From Hermatobates lingyangjiaoensis (Eukaryota > Arthropoda > Insecta > Hemiptera > Hermatobatidae), in the NCBI GenBank assembly GCA_026182355.1, contig JAPFBL010001617.1:2663501-2727500 (forward strand): a DNA stretch of 64,000 bases, in the 5' to 3' direction. Both the position numbers and the translations under genes were made by a program. The notes below the pieces were generated by a model. That model was not told the DNA's origin, made no database searches, and saw only the letters and a program-made list of their open reading frames with translations. Positions 29,938-42,000 of this stretch are shown here, in pieces; the stretch's first letter is position 1, and every line of letters starts with the position of its first letter.

Positions 29938-32900
29938 CGCAGCGCATGTTTCTTTTGTGGAGTAATACATTTTAAGGATGGATTTTACAATTTTAACACA
30001 CAGGTGTTCGTTTCATTAATTCATTACTACAAGCTATAGTGTTCATGGACAAAAAAAAATTACGATTTTTATGGATTTGAAGATTTTGAAGTCCCCTGAA
30101 TACATTTTTAATGATGTCTGCCTGCATTTTGCTAACTTAATATATAATTAAAATATTTTAAGTACGCCATAAATTTCACCGTTTGAGGAATAGAAATGAC
30201 ATTTGGAGTTATATAGTTCTAAGTGTGAGGAAAAATCTAATTATATTTAGGTAATTTTGAAACATGAGAAAAGTGCGTTATCGTTCTATAAGCTAAGTCG
30301 GTGCTATTTTCAACTCCCCCTTTTGGTGATTCTACAAACTCTCAATTTCATATAAAGTATCGACTTATTGTAAATATTTCATTAAAAAAATCGTAATTTA
30401 GAATATTAAAAGTGAAAATAAAATGCTAAAAATGGCAACTATTAAATTCCATCTGCAATAAATTACCAAATGTTCTAAAAGAATGATTCCATTTTTGCTA
30501 TATCCGATAAGTGCATATAACCACATTAAAATAAATGACGTAATAAAATTGTATGTCAACGAGTTTTACAATGTTTACTTATTGTAAAGTTGGGTGTAGT
30601 CACCTCCAGATTTTTTATTTGATTAGATTTTTTCATCGTATTAGTTCATCCCCATTTCAACTGCTTACTCTAACCGCAGGCTCCTGCTTCTTTCTAATAA
30701 CTTAACAAAACCTGCCGCTTGAGTCTATATTTTTATCACTAAGCAGTACTCATTTTAGTAAACAAAATGCCTTTGTGCAGATGCCTATAATTTTTTTTTA
30801 TGGCTTATACACTATCCAAAAAAGAAACACTAAGACAAACAAAACTATTTTTGAAATTAGTTTTTTGTTTAGATGCCAATTGTTTTAAATTATGGTTTTA
30901 GATTTGCGTTCAAATCTATTTAAAAGCATTTGCACTCAAGGAAAATAAGCTTTGAGTAAAATATAGGATAAATTAATTCTGGATATAAATTTAACAAGTT
31001 TGAGTCTGTATCGTGAAATTCTATTTATTGAATTGTAAAATAAACAAAATGTAACTAACCAATCTCCAGGGACCAAAATTAAGCTCTGATTTTAAATTCA
31101 ATGCATAAAGTTATATTTTAATTGAAATAAAACTTTAATTTAAGGTATAGTTTTGAAAATCTATTTTTTTTCAGGTTAAACATCTTTCTCTTGATGAAGG
31201 TGATGACGCTAAATCAAATGAAAAAACGACAATAATTGATTTTTTGAAAAGCTTTTACGTCCAAAGTGTTTCTCTTTTTACGCCTCCTCTTCTTATTTAT
31301 ACCCTAATGGCAGGATCTTTGAACTTCTGTGTCGTAGGAGCGTATGTATTAGTCTAGTGTATAGTTCTTTTATTCTTCACTTTATTTATTTGGGTACTAG
31401 CTTTCATATTTACTATTTAGGTGGAAGCTACAGAGGAATTTTTATACTTTTGATTACAGGATAAATGTAGGAAAACTTAGATTATGGAAAAATTAATATG
31501 TTAAACCAATCAAATAAGTGTGGATTTAGATTGAATCTAAATAAGTCGAAAACATCTATAATTATTACCACAGTAACCTAAACACTGTCTATTTATCTCT
31601 ATTTTCCTTTCATAGTATTCCATACGAAAACACAAAAATAACATTAAAAGCATAACATCTACCAGGTGGAAAGCTTCGTCTTCCTCTCAACCCTTCCCAT
31701 CGTTTTTTCCAGCACATTCCTTTTTTTGCAATTGATTGCGTAACTCTTCGTACCTCGAAACCTCTATAGAATTGAGATTCTACAAATCTTCGTCAATTAT
31801 GTGGGAACGTGGTTTGAGGTTATGGTATTCAGTTCTTTAGCAAATTACGCTACCCATTTGCTCTATTGAGGACAAAAGAGTGGTTTCTTCAATTGCAAAT
31901 GATACTACTTCGCACCGAATTTATATTCTCACCATTAATCCATTATAGCATCGAGTTCAGGTAAAGTATACCTGTTTTATGGTACAGTATGAATAGAATT
32001 TTAAAAAGTTGTTTTTTTTTATGAATTTCAAAACGTTTTCTATTTTTACTATTGTTGGAAGATCTATCTTCGACAGCCACGAGAATTAGAGTTACTCTAT
32101 TTATGTAAAGTGTGGACTTGTAAAACATGTAGATACAATTTGTTCCCTGTTCTAGTTAATCGGATGAAATTGGTACAGAAATCAAATAACAGCAATTTGT
32201 CTTAATTTCATGAACATTTATGCACCTTAACTTAATATTTAAGTCCGTAAATTATCCTTGCTTAAGTTCAATTGGTTCATTAATTTCCCGATTTTTAGAA
32301 TCAGATTTTTTTGTTTCCTTCTTCTTTCTGTGTCTTATTAAAAAATAAATCATCAATATAATAATGTTTGTTTTCTTCATACACATCTCCGTATTTGTTG
32401 AATTTTTTATGGTCAGAATCAACGTGAAACACAATTTGAAATTCTTGCAGATCACTTTTTGTAAAGATTGGTTTCGTCTTTTCCTTATTCTACGCAATCG
32501 ATCGACCTTCATCATTGCCAGAAAAATCATTAACATTAGAGTGCTCTTAGTTATTTTCTTTCCCACATCATAATCACCAGCATGAGCTTGTTGTTTAGCT
32601 GAGTCTGATTCATTGTCGTTGTCAGATCCCTCAAACTGAAGCAGTTGGTTACAATTAGACAAACAATTTAATAGGCTATGGTATTAAGACATGCCAATAC
32701 AATTTCTAAAGCATAATTTCTGAAATTGTTTCTTAGCTCTATTACATCAATTGATTTAAGTAGAAATTAAACAATATTTTTGAAAAATTATTTCACTAAT
32801 TTGTGCTAGAAGTGCTCCGAAAGGCTCGTTTACTTGTGCGATCAAATTCATTGCTTCTGTCACCTTTGGGGGACTTGTGCCTTACATCCTACAAAACACC

Positions 32901-35900
32901 TGTAAGTGAAGATAACCTTATTGTATTGCATTAAGAGAAATTCGATTGATTCCGTTTTCTATTAAAAGTTTAATTTGTATTGACCTAAAATATCCTAGAG
33001 TCAACATGTCAGAGTTGAGTGATTCAAACTCAACTCTGCCAAACAAAGAGTCAGTAAATTTCTTAATTAAGCGAAAAAATAAAAAAAAGAAGCGAAGATT
33101 AAATTTCATCTAACGATGACAAAAAAAAATTTGATTAATCCAACCAGCCCGAACGAGATGGAAAACAATAAACGAGTATTATAAACAATCAAACAAGTGA
33201 AACATTCACACCTGCCAATAAGCAAGTCACCCTCTGTCACAACAGCCAACAGGTTTAGGCTTCTCTACAATGAAACAAAATTACTTCTAAATACATGAAA
33301 TTGTAGTCGAAGTATCCCAAAAAAGAAAAAAAAAAGTGAAATTTCTAAGAGTTCTTAGAGCAGTTTTACCAGAGTAAGGAAAAATATGAAGCTTATCAGT
33401 CCGGTAGAGAGTGGATAAAGAGAGTGATAATGCTTTATCAGATTTACCAAGTCTGATAAGACTTTATCAGCCTTGATAAATTCCTGAAGTAAATTAACTC
33501 GATGAGATCTAGAGCAGATCTTTTTTGGGCGTGAATGTGAACGCCACCTTGCAATGTACTGCATAATCCAGGAATTTAAAACAAGGACTTAAATGAAATA
33601 CTCCATCTATTTCCAATTAGAGTAGATAGAAACAAAGATAACTCCATGAATCTTGACTAATGTTTATGCTTGTGACTGTTGGAAACAACTTGATGCTAAA
33701 TACTAAAGAAGCATTTACACCGTTAGATCCAGGTGTCAAATACCTGCCAGCTTCTGAATGTAACATGTTAAAAGCTGAAGGAGCGTTAAGATTTATACAG
33801 ACTGTCGGAGAACTCATGTTCTTAGAAGGAACAAGATCTGATTTGACTATCACTGCCACCTACATTAGTCAGTACAACAATCACCCAAGTTAAAAACATT
33901 GAGTTGATATACCATATGACTTTCGTTACCTCGAATTGACAGAAAATTATAGTTAACTCTCCAAAAGACAGAAAGAAATTTAGAAGTATTCTGTGGTTCT
34001 GATTCAGATTTGCACATTTAGTAGTAAAAAGGAGCAAACGAAGCTCTGTTATCCTGTTTTGATTCACCGGCGTTACCAAGCCTTTCGGTTACTACACCGT
34101 AAAACCAAATCAGGCCGATGCTTATTCCATTCTGCTCTTTGGTCACCCCCTTTAACGAAAATACTAGGGAGAGAACAGACTGAAAAATGTACAGTGCTAA
34201 GGTTCTTTTTGCCGTGCCCACATCGTACTACATTGTTGAAGTTCTTTATGAGCTTGACCTTTTCCAATTGCAACTTTAACCAGCCTTGAATAATTACCAT
34301 ACCGAAATCAAAAAAGCTATACCACATGTCTTCAAATGGTTATGCAGCATGCTGACGTTCTTGTTATTTCATTTTCATAAGTAGAGAAAAATATGTTGTA
34401 AGCAGTCGATGCAGATGCGTACGCTCTACTGACGTAACATACAAACTAAGAATAAAGAGAAAACTTTGAACTTGTTTAGTGGCAGTTTTAAATAAAGATT
34501 AGATTATTTTTTATTAAGGTAACAATTTACTTATAAGTTGAAATTAATTGCCAGAACAGCGAACGCAGGACAGTAGAGAAATTTTCTCCCGTGGGAAAAT
34601 TAGAGTTAAGTAATTAAGTTAACCAAATAAACTTCTATCCATTCATTCACGTCCTAACGAACATCATTCCCTTCCGACCTGAAAGGAAATACCCAAGGAG
34701 ATCTAAACTCCCTTACCATCAAGTTTTTCTGAAATATATATCTCGTTATTATTTATTAAAATATGTACGTTTATTTGAATGAATTCTTTATTTAAGGTAC
34801 AACATAGTCTATCTTTGGATGCCTGATATTGTCAACAAAGTTCTTTTAAACGCAGAGCGGTTTCCTAACTCGGAAGCAACTGTTTGCCAAGTCCTCACAT
34901 CGGAGTCGCCTTCGTGGCAAGCAATGTCTAACTCGACTCAAGTAGAGTGTTCTGATGCAGTCAACTCTGATGTATTTATTGCAACAGTACTTCTTGGATT
35001 TTTACAGTGCTTTGTATTTGGCGCTGCCAGCAGTGTAACAAATTTAATTGGAAGAAAAACTTTTACCGGTAATTCATTGAAATTTCTTTTCATTTTCTCC
35101 TGGTTAGGTTATGTCCGGCTATTTATGCGTTAACATTACTTGGTAGTGTAAGTATAAAGTAAAAATTGTATGCATATTAATGATTGTAAACTTTAAAACA
35201 ATTCTAAAGGCGTTAAAGAGGAGAAATTTTAAAACTTTTTCAAGGATACTGTTTATGAAAGATGCTTTCTTTTTTTTGTATGTAAATGTACCTAGTATAC
35301 CTTGGCAGTGTTTTCCGCTACTTGTCTCAGCTATGACTTAATTAGATCACAGAAAATGCGTCTAAATAAGAAGATGATTTCGTTGAAAGGCATTAGTCCA
35401 TCTCACATTTCATTTAATATGTTTCCAATGCATTTCCATTATTATAGTACATAATGATAGTGATCTATTAATTGACATTTCAGAGTATAGTTTGGCAAGC
35501 AGGTACGATTTTCTATAATGCATGTAATTTCATTGGATGGTCCAAATCGTGCCTTTTTAAATATCCCAATCATAATACAATCCAGTAAGGCTAATTTAAA
35601 ATTCCTCGTAGAGCAGTTAACTGGTAAATAATTACCCAAAAATTATACTAAATATTTTTCTACATGTTGTAACACTTTAACAGATAATTTGTTTTTTACT
35701 TTACTATAAGTAAAGTATGGTAATTATGAAATAATTTTATTTCAAAATGTTGACTTTGTCCCTGGAGTCCATTTTTATGGTTTCTTACTGATGTTTCCCA
35801 AAGTTTGACGACTAATGCTGTAGTCTAGCGGTGAAAAATGAAAAGATACAGGAAGTAAAAAATTAAAAGTAAATTGAAAAGAGAAAAGAAAATGTGGAGG

Positions 35901-38723
35901 AGGTGGGTGGATGCAACCAAATGTATGTGGACACGAACACGCCAAAACGCTTGATATTTCAAAAGTTCAAATTGTCTGCATGCTTGTGCTGCCTCGTTTA
36001 TTGACAATTTTATAAACACTTCACAGTTTAATCTTAATGATGTATACATCTAGATATGGTAAAGGACCTCATTGTTTTTTTGTAATATTGTAAAAGAGAA
36101 GAGTACTTAATTGTAATTTATTCCAAAATAAGTAGTAATTTGAACTCACTACAAATTTTTATTACACCTTAAGTATTGTCTGATATGTTTATAATTAATA
36201 TCTCATAAAGATTTTTTGAATTTGCTATACTGAGAGAAGAAATTTTAACCTTAAAAGGATTATTAGGGTAATTACGAGGGCGGTTTTATAACTCCGTGAC
36301 TTTTTGAATAAAACAATTTTTTTTCCGCAAAGAAACATTTTATTTGTCTACATAGTTACCATTTAGCTCGGTAGATTTACTTCAGCGTTTTCCTGATTTT
36401 TTTATTCCCCCAAATAATACGTTTTCTCAAAGCTCTCAAAATACACGTTTGTTTCGGTAATGACTTGTTCATTCGACTCAAATCTCTTACCGCCCCGCCA
36501 TTTCTTTAGGTTTGGAAACAGAAAATAGTCGCAGTGGGCTAAATCAGGAGAATATGCTGGATGGGGTAGCAGTTCGTATCCCAATTCGTGGATATTGGCC
36601 ATCCTGACTGGACAAGTGTACACACGTGAATTGTCCTTATGGAACAGTACTTTCTTCATTGCCAAATGCTTCAACTCAACGTCGAATCTGTTCAAAAGCT
36701 TTGAATTATATTCGCCGGTGATCGTTTTACCTTTCTCGAGGTAATCAATGTAAATGACATCACGTGCATCTCAAAAAACTGTGGCCATGACTTTGTTGGC
36801 TGACAGACTCTGTTTCGCTTTCTTTGGTCCACGTTCGCCCACAACAACCCACTGTTTTGATTATTCCTTGGTCTCTGGCGTGTTGTGGTGGATTCATGTT
36901 TCGTCCACAGTAAAAAACCCGAGCAAAAATTCGTCGGGATTACGGCTGAACATCGCTAGACACTCTTTTGAAGTGGTCACACGATAGCGCTTATGGTCTA
37001 GTGTGAGCAATCGCGGCACCCATCTCGCGGAGAGTTTTTTCATGTCCAAATAGTCGAGTAAAATATGATGTACCCGTTCAGTTGAGATGCCTACATCATG
37101 AGTCAACTCTCGCACTTTCATTCTCCAATCATCCAATATTATTTCAAGGATTTTATCGACGATTTCCGGCGTGATGACTTCTTTTGGTCGACCTGAACGT
37201 TCGGCGTCACTAGTGCTGGTACGACCACAACGGAACTCTGTAATCCACATCTTAATCATTGAAATTGATGGTGCCCAGTCCTCGTAGTATTTATCAAGTC
37301 TTTCCTTAGTTTCATTGATGGATTTTTTACGTAAAACGTAATGCTTAATCAGCAAACGAAATTCACTTGTTTCCATTTTCGTCATAATACACGAGGTTGT
37401 CTGCTTTGAATGACCATCAAACACCGTCTGCATGTGGTAGCTGGCTCATAATTAGGTAGTTATCTGCTAATAGATTACAGATGACGGCAGCACTGTTGAA
37501 TTTTGAGTAACTGCGCGGGAAATTCAAAATGTCTCTGACTTATCAATCTGCTCTCGTAAAAGGATACTTTAATTATCCTTTAACTAAAAGAATTAAAAGG
37601 ATACTGGAACTATCTTTAGTAAATTGTAATATTTTGTTATAACAATAACTACATGTTATTTATGATGGGCAAAATACAAACAATCACATTAAAATTAATG
37701 AAATCATTAAATTTATAATTAATTGGTTTGATAATACCTTTAGTATAAGACTTAGATCATTCATTTCTGCGATGGCTGCATTAAACTAAATCAAGCAACT
37801 AATTTATTGTAAATTAGTTTCATAATATATTTATTTATAGTACAGTGGAGTGTAGACCACTCCAGATTTCGTAGTTGATAATATACTCAAAATATAACCT
37901 TTATAGGTTAAAACTTCATAAAGACCAACTTTTTGAAAAAAATAAGAATATTTGGGTTAACAAAATTATAGAAAACCTAATTATAATATTTTATTCAATA
38001 GTATTAGATAAAAATATTGACGTCTTGAAATATCCTAATAAATTATTTTTGAATATTTTTACTTTCAGTTATGAATCTTTCTTTGGCTGCACTATGTACT
38101 TTCCTTTTAACGCTAGTTACTTCACCCTACACAATATTGTCCCTTATGGGAGGTATAATAATCCTTAGTGGGTCTTGCCTCCCTATTCTGATGAGTTTCA
38201 CAGTTGACTTCTTTCCAACTTACATCAGGTACTATTATAATTATACAACAATTTTCTATTATTTCATTATCATAATTCTACACCATTTTTTTCATTAAGA
38301 ACAAATATTGCATGGCAGTATACGTATAAAGTAAATGGTAGTATGAGTATAAAGTAAATCCAATTTATATTGTTTGACCTCTTCATTCAACACAGTATTA
38401 TGTAAGTTTTTTTTGAGGTCTTGGAAATAAACTTCTCTTTCTTGTGGTAACGGTTCAATGTATTTTTACATCATCATCAGGGCTACAAAATAAGATAAGG
38501 CTAGAATATTTTCAATGTTAGCATAATTAATTAATAAATTTAATAATTAATAAATTCACATTAACATTGTATATTGTATAGTTAATTAATTAATGAACAT
38601 TGTATAGTTGTTGAAAATATTGTAACTTTCTGTTATTTTGTAGCCTTGATGATGATGTAAATACATCGAAACGTAAGCACAAGAGGGAGAAGTTTATTTC
38701 CAAGACCTAGCCCCCAAAAAAAC

Positions 38724-38774
<51 letters not shown>

Positions 38775-39022
38775 CAGATTCAATACTATGTCGACCGTTT
38801 GATATAATAGATGTGTTCTTTAATCGGGGTTCGGTCAATTTTCCAGGATAAAAAATTAAACTCTCGTGGCCAACGTTTCGGTTTTAAATAAAACCGAGTG
38901 TGTTCTTTAATCGGGGTTCGGTCAATTTTCCAGGATAAAAAATTAAACTCTCGTTGCCAACGTTTCGGTTTTATTTAAAACCGAAATGTTTCCAAATTTG
39001 TTTCATTGCGGTAAATTAATCC

Positions 39023-39066
<44 letters not shown>

Positions 39067-42000
39067 GGATTAATTTACCGCAATGAAACAAATTTGGAAA
39101 CAATGCTCTAAGGCCTTTCGTCAATACATCGTCAGAGAGCAAGTGAACTAAAAAATAATAAATACTTGTTAACCTGGTTGATTGAAGTTTCTAGAATTGT
39201 TGGTAACCCTGAGTGTGTTTAATTATGAAGAAGTCTTCATCTGTTTAATTATTCCGCTAATCAAAACTCCATCGAATTTATAAAGTCCTAGGCTATTGTT
39301 CATCAATTTCTCATAAAAGTTCTTTATGAGTGCACTTTCCACAATATTTCTTCTTCTTTCCGAAGAGACAAATATGAATTCATTTTTTTCATTTTTCATT
39401 TTCCAGTTAATCACATGATTACTGTTTCTTATGTGCATGAAGAAGGCACTCTTTCCGTCTTCTTACGTAGAAGATAGTTCATGTTCTCTAAAGTTTAACG
39501 ACTAATGCTGTACTCCAGCGGTGAAAAGTGAAACGATACAGGAAGCAAAAAAAAAAAGTAAATTGAAAAGAGAAAAGAAAAACTCACAACAAAGTCAAAG
39601 AAAAAGTAAGAAGAGAGAAAAACATAAAATAACAAAAATTTAAGTTGAGACTGTTTCGTTGGCGTCACCTAAGAGCCAGATGTGGACTTCTTCAGAAGCC
39701 GTTCCTTCACCTTATATATTTTCAGTAGCGAGGAACCTGTTTTGAAATTTGGACTTTTAAAGACTCGTTAAAACAGACTTCGTGGGAATAAGCACGATGG
39801 GTGACAGGTTGATGTTATATTGATTTATCAAAGATCTGTGCTTGTAAGCTTAACACAAAATCTGTTTAAATCCACATAAAAGGAATTACAGTGCTTACTG
39901 TCAACACGGTAGATACTGTTGAGAAGTGGAGGTAGTATTAATGTATACATGTAGCAATATGATAATATCAATTCTAGGACAAATCGTATCCCTGCACTCC
40001 CAATTTTTGATCACTAGTTCCGGGCATGCCCACCTGATGCCAGCACCATCTGGGTTACTATCTTTGTATCAGTTTAATATAAATATTGATTGATTTTATA
40101 TTATTTAATTAATATTACTATAATTTATTTTTAATTTTGAGGAGATAAAGCTCAAGTAGTATTTGAGTAATGAATAAATATTACATTAATATAAATTATA
40201 ATTTATATTAAATCATTTAAATTATTTGTACATACACATACGCATACTGAATGAATGTTAGGACAACTGAATAATTTGTTTCATAACAATATTGTGATAT
40301 ATTTGATAATCATACGCCTATTAATTAGGAAATATGACTCTAAAATACGCAAGATAAAAATACAGATCACATTTGGGTATTGTTTTGTTCACAACCAATT
40401 AACTAGCATCTCAAGTATAATGAAGGTAAATGGGAAAAATTAAATAAATCAGTTGCTACAACTTCAACTTAACCAAATCACTGACAAAACGAATAATGTC
40501 AATGACTTTTGTTTATATAAATTAACATACTTAATTACAACAAAAAATTGCAATTTACTAAAATCTTAGTGCCAAACCTCGTGATGTTTGATAATAACAC
40601 TCATTACACGTTTAATTTTACCCCGTCTCAGCTTGATTAAGCAATAGATATTATTAAACGGCGTTCGTCACTTTAATTATACACCAGTTATTTTGGCTTG
40701 AACAATGACACACACTTGATAAATCTCATCAAAAAAACACCCTCTTTATCTCATAGGTTGACAATAACTAACGGAAACTCTTATAAATTGTCTTGATATA
40801 TTATTAAAATGCCATACTTGAATAATAACGTAACCACCAGCATCATATCAGAACTAGCGTCCTAGTCCTACTGTCTTCTACATAGACACTCTCACATACA
40901 GTCATATTTTCTAATTAATAGGCGTTGATTATCAAATATATCACAATATTATTATGAAAGGTATTGCGTATGTGTGTGTGAGTTTGATTTTATGTCTACT
41001 TACATATAGTCATGTTGAGTGTAATTCATTTCAGTTTCTTTTCAAATAACAATTAGTGCTAAAAAGATAAATCTTAGGTAATATGACTGTCCGTTTTATA
41101 CGAGTGGTGATGAATTCTATCAAAACGTAAAAGAAGATTATTCAATTTCACATCGCATTGTATGTGATACATAATAGATAATATTTAGTGCGTTAAATAA
41201 TAATTTTCTGGTATTTTTGTAATGACTAGATGGTTTAATTACATGTGTTATTTGGTAAATGCTATGAAAAGAAATAGCAGTTCTATTGCTATGTACAATA
41301 TAAAGATATATAGAATTATACACTTTTATAAAAGCATATTAGAAAATTCATAAAACTACTCAAAACTTTAACCAATGAGTTTCATTTTTAATTGTTTTTT
41401 GTGGTTCTTCTGATAGTCGTCAATTAGTTAATATATAGCAAGAATAAAGTTAATTGCTTTAGGTTTATCATGAACTTACTAGTATCTTTCAACCTTTTTG
41501 TAATTTTCTCATGTCTTCAACGGATTAGATACAATAAACTAATGACAACTGTTTTGCCTCCTATTCATGTTTGAGGTTCTGAAAGATATCTTTAATATAG
41601 AAAATCTGTTGAAAAATTAGTTATGAAAATGTTAGAAATAACCTTTTTTTTATGAAAATACTGAAATAAATATACCATATATGAAATGTAGATTTTATGC
41701 TGTATCTTCTTGTGTCTTTAAAAAGAACTATTGTTGAGAATGTAAAGATGTTTAAGTATATTTAAAAAATAATATCAACTAAAGTAATGGATATAGCTAA
41801 GAGTATGATAGAATTTCAGAAGTAATTAGAAGTCAATGATCTTTTGAAGGTCAATGGGCTCCTGCATATGTATGGTGTTTGGCAGAGTTGGAGTCGCTGT
41901 AGGAAACCCATTTTTAGGTTATATTCAGCAGGTCAATTGCGATGCTGGGTACTACACATTGACGGCAATAATTGTTGGTAAGAAAAGAATACATTATTTT

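Larger units (their letters stand above)
27055..31174. other. Remainder of transporter intron 5
   Basis: AT-rich intron with decayed pieces of families A and B: reverse family A around 27890-27970; a family B end at 28160-28245; diverged family A around 29040-29350; and a family B end at 30515-30615. A TA tract lies at 29873-29933. No exon or RNA gene is seen. Confidence 0.5.
31342..34796. other. Transporter intron 6
   Basis: It has less obvious repeat content than the other introns. It holds two unrecognised open frames (listed separately) and otherwise nothing identifiable. Confidence 0.45.

Noticed and set aside
33993..34327. Several overlapping frames on both strands with serine/arginine-rich text
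   Set aside because: Mutually overlapping frames without motifs. I could not choose one or assign any family.
34819..35133. Transporter exon 7 extending to 35133
   Set aside because: The family alignment and the phase to exon 8 require the donor ACCG|GTAATT after 35068.
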